Shown: in pieces, positions 1 through 6,983 of the stretch
Position numbering within the stretch: the first letter of the stretch is position 1
How the letters are laid out: each line of letters opens with the position of its first letter
Assembly (NCBI GenBank): GCA_020622085.1
Contig: JAHRYM010000001.1
Location: forward strand, 1,206,508-1,270,507
Source of the DNA: Paracoccaceae bacterium
Lineage (GTDB): Bacteria; Pseudomonadota; Alphaproteobacteria; Rhodobacterales; Rhodobacteraceae
DNA: 64,000 bases
Reading direction: 5' to 3'
The notes under the pieces: generated by a model
Told to the model about the DNA's origin: nothing
What the model saw: only the letters and a program-made list of their open reading frames with translations
Databases searched by the model: none
Translations under genes and position numbers: made by a program

Positions 1-25
1 CGCGCTGAAGAAGAATGACTTGCAT
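1..25 (-). CDS. rplI: 50S ribosomal protein L9, N-terminal fragment
   Basis: Only the first eight codons are inside the window. The minus strand reads ATG at 25 and encodes MQVILLQR, the typical start of bacterial L9, which binds 23S rRNA in the large subunit. It lies 12 bases downstream of the rpsR stop, so it is the third gene of the rpsF-rpsR-rplI operon. The rest of the gene lies to the left of the window. Confidence 0.85.
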
Positions 26-37
26 GGGTCTTGCTCC

Positions 38-265
38 TTACTTCACGGCATAGGGCAGCAGGGCAAGGAAGCGGGCACGCTTGATGGCCGCGGCCAGTTC
101 GCGCTGCTTCTTCGCCGAGACGGCGGTGATGCGGGCCGGGACGATCTTGCCGCGCTCGGAAATGTAGCGTTGCAGCAGACGGACGTCCTTGTAGTCGATT
201 TTCGGCGCATTGTCCCCCGAGAAGGGGCAGACCTTGCGGCGGCGGAAGAAGGGTTTGTTCGCCAT
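38..265 (-). CDS. rpsR: 30S ribosomal protein S18
   Basis: This 75-residue basic protein matches S18 in full: [17 protein letters not shown] at the start, then the [18 protein letters not shown] and [21 protein letters not shown] segments. S18 binds 16S rRNA in the platform of the small subunit as a heterodimer with S6. The gene follows rpsF by 30 bases and precedes rplI by 12, the standard operon order. The minus strand has AGGAGCC shortly before the ATG at 265. Length is normal and nothing is unusual. Confidence 0.97.
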   Translation of the reverse strand: MANKPFFRRRKVCPFSGDNAPKIDYKDVRLLQRYISERGKIVPARITAVSAKKQRELAAAIKRARFLALLPYAVK

Positions 266-295
266 TTCAAAGGCTCCTGTTTCTCGGACGATGGA

Positions 296-733
296 TCAGC
301 GACGTTCGAACGAACGCTCGCGGCGCTCGCCGTCACGACGCTCGGGGCGGTCGCCGTCGCGGCGCTCGCCACGATCCGGGCGGTCGCCACGGTCACCGCG
401 TTCACGCTCGTCGCGCTTCTGCATCTGCACCGAGGGGCCATCCTCATGGGTGTCGACGCGGATGGTCATCACGCGCATCACGTCGTCATGGAGGCGCGCA
501 AGGCGTTCCATTTCCTGCACGGCCGCCGCGGGGGCATCCGAGCGCAGGTAAGCGTAGTGGCCCTTGCGGTTCTTGTTGATCTTGTAGGCCATCGTCTTGA
601 CGCCCCAGTATTCGTAGTCGACGATCTTGCCGCCGTTGTCCGCGATCACCGTGGAGAAATGTTCGATGAGGCCTTCGGCCTGCGCGTTGGACAGATCCTG
701 ACGCGCGATCAGCACATGCTCGTAAAGCGGCAT
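296..733 (-). CDS. rpsF: 30S ribosomal protein S6 with charged C-terminal tail
   Basis: This 145-residue S6 pairs with S18 in the small-subunit platform. The start at 733 ([15 protein letters not shown]) is chosen because it follows an AAAGGAG ribosome-binding site and matches the family start; the longer open frame is leader. Residues 1-95 are the S6 ferredoxin-like fold with the motif [22 protein letters not shown]. Residues from about 105 form an Arg/Asp/Glu-rich low-complexity tail built from [12 protein letters not shown] and ERRDGERRE units. Extended tails occur in alphaproteobacterial S6, but the repetitive coding DNA (about 296-400) is notable. It is the first gene of the rpsF-rpsR-rplI operon. 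Confidence 0.96.
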   Translation of the reverse strand: MPLYEHVLIARQDLSNAQAEGLIEHFSTVIADNGGKIVDYEYWGVKTMAYKINKNRKGHYAYLRSDAPAAAVQEMERLARLHDDVMRVMTIRVDTHEDGPSVQMQKRDERERGDRGDRPDRGERRDGDRPERRDGERRERSFERR

Positions 734-837
734 GTAAGCTCCTTTGTCGTGTCGGATGCGCTTCATAGGCGGGTGATCCTTTCCGCGGCCCGCCACGAGA
801 GGCTGCATCGGTTGCACAGATGCGGAAGGAATGGGGC

Positions 838-865
838 CTTATACACATCCCCGCGCGCCGTGCAA
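838..865 (-). promoter_or_regulatory. Putative sigma-70 promoter of the rpsF operon
   Basis: On the minus strand a TTGCAC hexamer (865-860) and a TATAAG hexamer (843-838) are 16 bases apart, close to the sigma-70 consensus. Transcription would begin near 831, giving a leader of about 100 bases before the rpsF start at 733. The spacing and position fit, but no experiment supports it. Confidence 0.5.
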
Positions 866-1017
866 GCCTTGGCCTGGTCCGGGCGGGTGGCAAGTGTTCG
901 GCAGCGCGCAGGGGATGTTCGCAGGTGCCGGATTGCCTTGCCGGGTCGCCGCGCCGATCTTGCGCCCATTCCAAACCGGGCCAGACCGGCCCCTTCATGC
1001 ACCGGAGATGTGCCCCG

Positions 1018-1593
1018 ATGATCCGTATCGCCCCGCTGGCCCTTGCCGCCGCCCTGATCGCCGCCCCGGCCTTCGCCGCGCCGGAAAAATACACGCTCGA
1101 CCCGAGCCACAGCCAGATCCTGTTCAGCTACAACCACCTTGGCTATTCGACCACCTGGGGCCTGTTCTCGGGTTTCAACGGCGAGATCCAGTTCGACCAG
1201 GAAAAACCCGCCGAATCGTCGGTGCAGGTGGCTTTCCCGGTCAAGACGATGATGACCGGCTGGCAGGCGCGGTTTGACCACTTCATGTCGAAGGATTTCT
1301 TCGACGCCGGCGACGATGAGGAAGTCAGCTTCAAGTCGACCGCCATCGAAGTGACCGGCGAGAAGACCGCCAAGATCACCGGCGACCTGACCCTGAACGG
1401 CGTGACCAAGCCGGTCGTCCTCGACGCCGCGCTGACCCAGGCGGGCGAGCACCCGATGGAGAAGAAGCCCTGGGCGGGCTTCACCGGCAAGACCCAGATC
1501 CTGCGCAGCGACTACGGCCTTGGCCAGTTCGCGCCCTACATCTCGGACGAAGTCGAAGTCCAGATCTCGATCGAGGCGATGAAGGCCGAGTGA
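1018..1593 (+). CDS. YceI-family periplasmic lipid-binding protein
   Basis: This 191-residue protein starts at 1018 (MIRIAPLALAAAL). It has a cleavable signal peptide ending AFA-AP near residue 20, then a YceI domain over the whole mature part. Typical YceI segments are YTLDPSHSQILFSYNHLG, the SKDFFDAGDDEEVSFKST block and KPVVLDAAL. YceI proteins are beta-barrel (lipocalin-like) and bind long isoprenoid or fatty ligands in the periplasm; the substrate here is unknown. It is divergent from rpsF and ends at a clear intrinsic terminator. A second YceI domain lies about 1 kb away in the b561 fusion. Confidence 0.9.
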   Translation: MIRIAPLALAAALIAAPAFAAPEKYTLDPSHSQILFSYNHLGYSTTWGLFSGFNGEIQFDQEKPAESSVQVAFPVKTMMTGWQARFDHFMSKDFFDAGDDEEVSFKSTAIEVTGEKTAKITGDLTLNGVTKPVVLDAALTQAGEHPMEKKPWAGFTGKTQILRSDYGLGQFAPYISDEVEVQISIEAMKAE

Positions 1594-1623
1594 TCGGCGC
1601 GTATGCGTGACGAATGAAGAAGG

Positions 1624-1650
1624 CCGCCGGGGATGCCCGGCGGTTTTTTT
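1624..1650 (+). terminator. Intrinsic terminator after the YceI gene
   Basis: A perfect 8-base stem (CCGCCGGG/CCCGGCGG) with a four-base loop is followed at once by seven T residues. It lies 30 bases after the YceI stop codon and is a textbook Rho-independent terminator. Confidence 0.92.
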
Positions 1651-1856
1651 GTGTGGGGCGCCTTCCGCTTCCCGAAGAGGCACCGACAGAAGCGATCTGG
1701 TGTTGAGAGGGGAGGCAAGGCGCGCGCCCGTGGTGTTGCCCACCGCGTCGGACATCCATCTTGATGGGACCGGCGAAGGTCTGCGATGCGGAGAAGTCCG
1801 CCGTGGATACGGCGCTCGCCCGTATGATAGGATCACGGCCGGCGCAAAATTGCTGA

Positions 1857-2045
1857 ATGGGTCCAGATGAAAACGATACTCGATTAATTGATGGCGCTGA
1901 TAACTGCGCCTACGATCACTTTCAAACCACCGATGAGTTCTTTGCTGTCCTGTTCCCGGGCGAAGGACAAGACATAGAGTTCATTGAAGACTTCCAGGAT
2001 CGGCACCCCGATGGCGACTTCGCCCCGCAATTCGATCAGCTTTAG
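1857..2045 (+). CDS. Hypothetical small acidic protein (doubtful)
   Basis: This 62-codon open frame encodes an acidic sequence (MGPDENDTRLIDGADN at the start, EFFAVLFPGEGQDIEFIEDF in the middle). It resembles real protein more than its random neighbours do. Codon use is less GC-biased than in surrounding genes, and no good ribosome-binding site precedes the ATG. It may be a fragment of an acquired gene or a chance frame. I do not recognise a family. Confidence 0.25.
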   Translation: MGPDENDTRLIDGADNCAYDHFQTTDEFFAVLFPGEGQDIEFIEDFQDRHPDGDFAPQFDQL

Positions 2046-2345
2046 ACCGCGCCCGTAAGAAAGAAGGACGTGCGAGGGGTCGATGGCATTTTATTTTATC
2101 ATATGCCTCACAAGAAGAAATACTACCCGAACAAAAGGGATTGCGATCTGAACGGGAACGGGCGTTCCTGGACCGCATGAGGTGTCAATTTACCTTTTCC
2201 CCTGATAGAGTGTCGCGGGTCTGGGCAAGGCTGAGTGATCAATGCCTTCACCGGATATATCAGAAGCGCCGTAGAGTTCGTCCCGGCGGCCTTTTTTGCA
2301 GTTCGGTGCAATTCTCTGAGGATCGGTCCTGGCGGAGAGGGGATG

Positions 2346-2369
2346 TGAGTATTTGGGCAAAGAAGAAAA
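2346..2369 (+). repeat. Single-arm copy of dispersed GAGTATTTGG repeat
   Basis: TGAGTATTTGGGCAAAGAAG at this position matches, with one substitution, the arms of the inverted repeats at 40364 and 57221. Only one arm is present here, so no long hairpin can form. Confidence 0.7.
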
Positions 2370-2521
2370 CCAGGGCGGCCCTGGGCAACTTTGGGGCCTT
2401 CATCGCCATGACGCCATTGCAGGGACGGGTGAGCGCCGTTGTGTTGCCTTCACCTTGTCATTCACTCAAGCGTGAAGGCCGCCCGTGAAGGGACGGCCTT
2501 GGCGTTGGCTGATTTTCCGGC

Positions 2522-3748
2522 TCACCCCCGCCGCGCCGTCAGGTTCACGGACACGGTGACGCCGAAGCCCACGCTGCTTTCGTCCTTGTAGGTCGCGCCC
2601 ATGCCAAAGTCGCGGCGGTCGAGGGTTGTCGTGCCCGTCATCTTTGCGGTGTCGCCTTGCAGGTCGAGGGTGAAGGGCATCTCGACCGGGATCGTCACGC
2701 CGCGGAGTGTGAGGGTGCCTTTGGCAAGGTAGCCCTTGGCCTCGGCGCCGGGGAGGATCGTGGCGTCGAAGACAGCGTCGGGGTGGGTGGCGGTGTCGAA
2801 GAAGTCCGCGCCCTTGGCCTGGTCGGTGACGGAACCCAGTGTGAGGGTCGTGGTGTCGATCCGGACGCGGACGTGCCCGTGTTCGCCATTGGTGGGGGTT
2901 TCGGAAAAGTCGATCTTGGCCGTCCAGGCGCCGAAGGTGCCATCGACGGCGCTGCCCATCTGTTTCACACCGAAGCCGAGCGTGCCTTCGGTTACGGTCC
3001 AGGCGTTGGCGCTGGCGGGCGTTGCGGTGGTTTCCGCCGGGGCGGCGACGGGGACGGGTTCTGCGATCTGGAGGGCCTCGGCTTCGTTTTGCGCAAGCGT
3101 CAGGGCGGCGATGGTTCCGGCTGCGTAAAGCGCGATGGCCGTGGCGGCGGGCCAGAGGGGGCGGTGCTGGCGGGGGGCCTCGATTTCCGTCCCGTGGACT
3201 ATGCGCGACAGGGTGCCGTCGCGGTCGATGATCGCGTGTTTCAGCGCGCCGGCGATGTGCAGGACGACCGAGGCGATCAGCACCTTGCCGAAGATTTCAT
3301 GCGCCCAGGTGGCGGCGGTTGCGACGAGGTCGGATTTCGGCACGAAGGGCAGGCCCTGGCCGAAAGGCCAGAGGATCGGCGCGAAGCCCGAGACGGCGGC
3401 GTGGTGAATCCAGCCCGACAGCGGCACCGCCAGCATGGAGATGTAAAGGAGCCAGTGGACGATCTCGGCCAGGCGGTGTTCCAGCACGCGTTCGGGGTGA
3501 AGGGGCGCCGGGCGGGGTTGGGTGAAGGCCCAGAGGATGCGGATCAGCGCCACGGCGAAGGCTGCGATGCCGATGGTCTTGTGGAGCGAGAAGATCTGCG
3601 CCTTCCGGGCCAGCGCCTCGCCGGTGTCATGGGGCAGGTCGCTGGCGATCAGGCCAAGCGCGATCGCCGTCAGGATCAGGAGCGCTGTCAACCAGTGCAG
3701 GGTGCGGGCGGTGGCGCCGAAGCGGGCATCGGTATTCGAATAGGACAT
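2522..3748 (-). CDS. Cytochrome b561 / YceI-domain fusion protein
   Basis: This 408-residue protein starts at 3748 (MSYSNTDARFGATARTLHWL). Residues about 7-185 form a four-helix cytochrome b561 domain. Its candidate haem histidines are in LHWL, SLHKTIG, IVHWLLY and AHEIFGK, with another in VLHIAGALKHA. A fifth hydrophobic segment (LWPAATAIALYAAGTIAAL) leads through an Ala/Pro/Glu-rich linker to a C-terminal YceI domain from about residue 235. The likely arrangement is an inner-membrane di-haem protein presenting a YceI domain to the periplasm, perhaps passing electrons to or from a quinone-like ligand. That role is inferred. The longer open frame upstream lacks family similarity. Confidence 0.9.
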   Translation of the reverse strand: MSYSNTDARFGATARTLHWLTALLILTAIALGLIASDLPHDTGEALARKAQIFSLHKTIGIAAFAVALIRILWAFTQPRPAPLHPERVLEHRLAEIVHWLLYISMLAVPLSGWIHHAAVSGFAPILWPFGQGLPFVPKSDLVATAATWAHEIFGKVLIASVVLHIAGALKHAIIDRDGTLSRIVHGTEIEAPRQHRPLWPAATAIALYAAGTIAALTLAQNEAEALQIAEPVPVAAPAETTATPASANAWTVTEGTLGFGVKQMGSAVDGTFGAWTAKIDFSETPTNGEHGHVRVRIDTTTLTLGSVTDQAKGADFFDTATHPDAVFDATILPGAEAKGYLAKGTLTLRGVTIPVEMPFTLDLQGDTAKMTGTTTLDRRDFGMGATYKDESSVGFGVTVSVNLTARRG

Positions 3749-3989
3749 GGGGCCGGCCTTGGGTGGGGAACGGAAGAGTTGCCCGCGTTTATCAGGAACG
3801 GACGGCGCGGGTGAGCCCTGCTGCCGCACAAGGCCTGTGCGGGCGGGCGGGGATCGGGCAGCGATCCCGGGGGGCAGGGCCACCGGAAAGGCGGGCCACC
3901 AAGCCAGGGTATGGTATCCTCGGCAGTGATTGCGTGGCGGTGCGGGCCGGGCTATTCGGGAATCCTGAAGGCGTCAGACAGGAGCGAGC

Positions 3990-4919
3990 ATGACCCGCGC
4001 ATTCGTTTTCCCCGGCCAAGGGGCACAGACCATTGGAATGGGAAAGGCGCTGTCTGACGCCTATCCGGCGGCCCGTGCGGTGTTCGACGAGGTGGATGCC
4101 GCCTTGGGCGAAAAGCTGTCCACGCTGATCTGGGAGGGCGAGATCGAGACGCTGACGCTGACACAAAACGCCCAGCCGGCGCTGATGGCGACATCGGTCG
4201 CGGCGCTTCGGGCGCTGGAGGCCGAGGGGTTCGGGCTGTCGGGCGTAGCCTTTGTCGCGGGGCATTCGCTGGGGGAATATTCGGCGCTCTGTGCGGTCGG
4301 GAGCCTGTCGCTGCCTGATACGGCGCGGCTGCTCAGGCTGCGGGGTCTGGCGATGCAGGCGGCGGTTCCGGTTGGCGCGGGGGCGATGGCGGCGCTCTTG
4401 GGACTGGATTTCGCGGCGGCGGCCGAAGTGGCGGCCGAAGCGGCGCAGGGAGAGGTTTGTCAGGCGGCGAACGACAACGACCCGGCGCAGGTGGTGGTCT
4501 CGGGCCACAAGGCTGCCGTGGAGCGGGCGGTCGAGATCGCCAAGGCCAAGGGGGCCAAGCGGGCGATCCTGCTGCCGGTTTCGGCGCCCTTCCACTGCGC
4601 GCTGATGCAGCCCGCCGCCGAGGCAATGGCCGAGGCGCTGGCGGGCATTGCCATTGCGGCGCCGGTGGTGCCGCTGGTTGCCAATGTGCGTGCCGAGGCG
4701 GTGAGCGATCCCGAAACCATCCGGCGACTGCTGGTCGAGCAGGTCACCGGTTCGGTCCGCTGGCGCGAAAGTGTCGAGTGGATGGTGGGAAATGGCGTGA
4801 CCGGGTTCTGGGAGGTGGGCGCGGGCAAGGCGCTGTCGGGCATGATCCGGCGCATCGCCAAGGAGGCTGAATGCAAGGCCGTGGGCACCCCCGAGGATAT
4901 TGCGGCCCTGAAGGGCTGA
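3990..4919 (+). CDS. fabD: Malonyl-CoA:ACP transacylase
   Basis: FabD (309 residues) transfers malonyl groups from CoA to acyl carrier protein, supplying the extender unit for type II fatty-acid synthesis in the cytoplasm. It begins with the family motif FPGQGAQ and carries the nucleophile motif GHSLGEYSAL (Ser93). The APFHCALM segment holds the catalytic histidine. Length is normal. An AGGAGCGAGC ribosome-binding site precedes the ATG. It heads the fabD-fabG-acpP-fabF group and is divergent from the b561-YceI gene, so the 240-base gap upstream should hold its promoter. Confidence 0.97.
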   Translation: MTRAFVFPGQGAQTIGMGKALSDAYPAARAVFDEVDAALGEKLSTLIWEGEIETLTLTQNAQPALMATSVAALRALEAEGFGLSGVAFVAGHSLGEYSALCAVGSLSLPDTARLLRLRGLAMQAAVPVGAGAMAALLGLDFAAAAEVAAEAAQGEVCQAANDNDPAQVVVSGHKAAVERAVEIAKAKGAKRAILLPVSAPFHCALMQPAAEAMAEALAGIAIAAPVVPLVANVRAEAVSDPETIRRLLVEQVTGSVRWRESVEWMVGNGVTGFWEVGAGKALSGMIRRIAKEAECKAVGTPEDIAALKG

Positions 4920-4927
4920 CGGCAACT

Positions 4928-4958
4928 TGCGAAGGCCCGGGCTTTCCGGGCCTTCGCA
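4928..4958. other. GC-rich hairpin between fabD and fabG
   Basis: A perfect 13-base stem with a five-base loop (TGCGAAGGCCCGG ... CCGGGCCTTCGCA) lies nine bases after the fabD stop. No T tract follows, so it is more likely an mRNA-processing or stability element, or a Rho-dependent attenuation site, than a full terminator. Confidence 0.6.
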
Positions 4959-4997
4959 GGCTAGGAACGGAACCGGGATAGAAATGGAGGTCAGAAG

Positions 4998-5735
4998 ATG
5001 TTCGATCTGACAGGAAAATGCGCATTGGTCACGGGCGCTTCGGGCGGGATCGGCGGCGCTGTCGCGCGGGCGCTGCATGCCGCGGGCGCGACTGTCGCCA
5101 TCTCGGGCACGCGTGAGGAACCCTTGCAGGCGCTGGCTGCGGAACTGGGGGGGCGCGTCCATGTCCTGCCCTGCGATCTGTCACGTGCCGAGGAGGTGGA
5201 GGCGCTGCCCAAGCGCGCCGCCGAGGCGATGGGGCAGGTCGATATCCTGGTCAACAACGCCGGAATCACCCGCGACCAGCTGATGATGCGGATGTCGGAT
5301 GACGACTGGCTTCAGGTGATCGAGGTCAACCTCAATTCGGTGTTCCGGCTTTCGCGCGGCGTTCTGCGCGGCATGATGAAGGCGCGCTGGGGGCGGATCA
5401 TCAACATCACCTCGGTCGTGGCGCAGGCGGGCAATCCGGGGCAGGCGAACTATGCTGCGGCGAAATCGGGCGTGGCGGGCATGAGCCGGTCGCTGGCACA
5501 AGAGGTGGCCAGCCGTGGCGTGACGATCAATTGCGTGGCGCCGGGCCTGATTGCCACCCCGATGACCGACAAGCTGAACGACGACCAGCGCGGCAGTATC
5601 CTTTCGGGGGTTCCCGCCGGACGTATGGGCACGCCTGAGGAAGTGGCTTCGGCCGTGGTCTTCCTGGCGAGCTCCGAGGCGGGCTACATCACCGGCGCGA
5701 CGCTTGATGTGAACGGTGGCGGAGACATGCTTTGA
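4998..5735 (+). CDS. fabG: 3-oxoacyl-ACP reductase
   Basis: This 245-residue short-chain dehydrogenase performs the NADPH-dependent reduction of 3-oxoacyl-ACP to 3-hydroxyacyl-ACP. The nucleotide-binding TGASGGIGGA motif is at about residues 11-20 and LVNNAGITRD at about 84-93. The catalytic Ser is in NITSVV and the Tyr/Lys pair in YAAAKSG. It ends with the family tail ITGATLDVNGGGDML. A GGAGG ribosome-binding site precedes the start. The position between fabD and acpP supports fabG over other short-chain dehydrogenases. Confidence 0.96.
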   Translation: MFDLTGKCALVTGASGGIGGAVARALHAAGATVAISGTREEPLQALAAELGGRVHVLPCDLSRAEEVEALPKRAAEAMGQVDILVNNAGITRDQLMMRMSDDDWLQVIEVNLNSVFRLSRGVLRGMMKARWGRIINITSVVAQAGNPGQANYAAAKSGVAGMSRSLAQEVASRGVTINCVAPGLIATPMTDKLNDDQRGSILSGVPAGRMGTPEEVASAVVFLASSEAGYITGATLDVNGGGDML

Positions 5736-5783
5736 CGGGGTTCCATCGTGCCTGTCGGGGGCGGCGGGGCGTTGCCAAACCGC

Positions 5784-5811
5784 TTGCCTTGCGCCTAGGC
5801 TGTGCTATAGG
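5784..5811 (+). promoter_or_regulatory. Putative acpP promoter
   Basis: TTGCCT (5784-5789) and TATAGG (5806-5811) are spaced by 16 bases, a plausible sigma-70 promoter. The leader before acpP (about 110 bases) holds a small GCGGGAC-TTCC-GTCCCGC hairpin near 5893-5910. A separate promoter is reasonable because ACP is usually made in large excess over the other Fab enzymes. Confidence 0.5.
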
Positions 5812-5927
5812 CGGCGATGACCGGCCGGTCCGGTGTGACCCCGCCCCGACGTCCTGATCGCAAGTGGCGGCGGCCCGGTTGCAAAACAACAGGCGGGACT
5901 TCCGTCCCGCAACAAAGAGGAACGGAC

Positions 5928-6161
5928 ATGAGCGATATTTCGGATCGCGTGCGCAAGATCGTGGTGGAGCACCTGGGTGTCGAAGCCGACAAGGTGACGG
6001 AATCGGCCTCCTTCATCGACGATCTTGGGGCGGACAGCCTGGACACCGTGGAACTGGTCATGGCCTTCGAAGAGGAGTTCGGGATCGAGATCCCCGATGA
6101 TGCGGCCGAAACCATCCAGACCTTCGGCGACGCGGTGAAGTTCATCACCGAAGCCGCCTGA
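5928..6161 (+). CDS. acpP: Acyl carrier protein
   Basis: This 77-residue acidic protein carries growing acyl chains on a phosphopantetheine arm. The attachment site is Ser37 in the motif [10 protein letters not shown]. The start at 5928 ([18 protein letters not shown]) follows an AAAGAGGAA ribosome-binding site and gives the standard ACP length. It lies between fabG and the dps/fabF pair and ends at a strong terminator, so it can be transcribed as a single abundant message. Confidence 0.98.
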   Translation: MSDISDRVRKIVVEHLGVEADKVTESASFIDDLGADSLDTVELVMAFEEEFGIEIPDDAAETIQTFGDAVKFITEAA

Positions 6162-6185
6162 CCGGACCGCAGAAGACATCGGAAT

Positions 6186-6213
6186 CGGCGCCCCTTGGGG
6201 CGCCGTTTTCGTT
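6186..6213 (+). terminator. Intrinsic terminator after acpP
   Basis: A nine-base perfect stem (CGGCGCCCC/GGGGCGCCG) is followed by TTTTCGTTT, 24 bases after the acpP stop codon. Confidence 0.92.
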
Positions 6214-6310
6214 TGGGCAATCCGTCAGCGGGTCGATCACCCGGAACCCCGGGCAAGCGCCTGGCGTTGGAAGGCTGAACCCAGCCATGACCGATGGAGG
6301 AAAGCCAGCC

Positions 6311-6796
6311 ATGCCGATCAAGGGACTTGAAGACAACGCGATCAAGACCAGCATCAACACCCTGAACGCCCGTCTTGCCGACACGATATCCGTCCGCCTG
6401 GCGCTGAAACAGGCGCATTGGAACGTCAAGGGGCCGAATTTCATTGCGATCCACGAATTGTTCGACGAGGTGGCAGCGCGGGTTGCGACACATGAAGACA
6501 CCATGGCCGAACAGGTGCAGACCCTGGGGGGACAGGCGGTCGGCACGGCCGAGGCGGTGGTGAAGGCCACGAAGGTCAAGCCCTATCCGACCGATCTGGT
6601 GCAGTCCGAGGATCATATCCGCGCGGTCTGTGACCGGATGGCAGATCTGGGAAGCCGCGTCCGCAACGCGATCACGGAGGTGACCGACGCGGGCGACGAC
6701 GATACGGCAGATATCTTCGTCGACTATTCGCGCCAGCTCGACAAGGATCTGTGGTTCATCGAAAGTCACCTGGGAGAGGCGCCGAAGTTCGCCTGA
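6311..6796 (+). CDS. dps: Dps-family DNA-binding ferritin-like protein
   Basis: Dps forms a hollow dodecamer that oxidises and stores iron using hydrogen peroxide, protecting DNA under stress. The 161-residue protein starts at 6311 (MPIKGLEDNA) because GGAGGA lies nine bases upstream; the ATG at 6287 has no such site. The inter-subunit ferroxidase residues are visible in QAHWNVKGPNF (His36) and IHELFDEVAARVATHEDTMAE (His48, Asp52 and the following Glu/His). The gene sits between acpP and fabF, an unusual place for a stress gene, and follows a terminator, so it probably has its own promoter. Confidence 0.93.
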   Translation: MPIKGLEDNAIKTSINTLNARLADTISVRLALKQAHWNVKGPNFIAIHELFDEVAARVATHEDTMAEQVQTLGGQAVGTAEAVVKATKVKPYPTDLVQSEDHIRAVCDRMADLGSRVRNAITEVTDAGDDDTADIFVDYSRQLDKDLWFIESHLGEAPKFA

Positions 6797-6983
6797 ATGG
6801 CTTGGCTGGCCCCGGCATCGGTTTTTGCAGGCCTTGGCCGCGCGGATCGGGCGAGTGGGCTTTCCGCGTGGCGGTTTGCCGCTTGGCCCGCGCATTGGTC
6901 GCCCCGGTTGTGCCTTTGCGTTGCAGAGCCGCAAGGGCCTGTGTATCACAGGGGCCGAGGGCTTACCAATTCATGAGGCAAGA

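Larger units (their letters stand above)
1651..2521. other. Lower-GC intergenic stretch with no recognisable gene
   Basis: About 870 bases separate the YceI terminator from the stop of the convergent b561-YceI gene. The part from about 1850 to 2350 is clearly AT-richer than its surroundings, with runs such as CATTTTATTTTATC near 2085. It holds a 62-codon open frame of unknown status (1857-2045) and a single copy of the dispersed GAGTATTTGG repeat (2346-2369). A weak AAGGCCG/CGGCCTT hairpin lies at 2475-2500. I recognise no protein family; it looks like decayed acquired DNA. Confidence 0.5.

Noticed and set aside
296..420. Short direct repeats that might suggest a CRISPR or minisatellite
   Set aside because: They are in frame within rpsF, of irregular length and without spacers; they encode the charged S6 tail.
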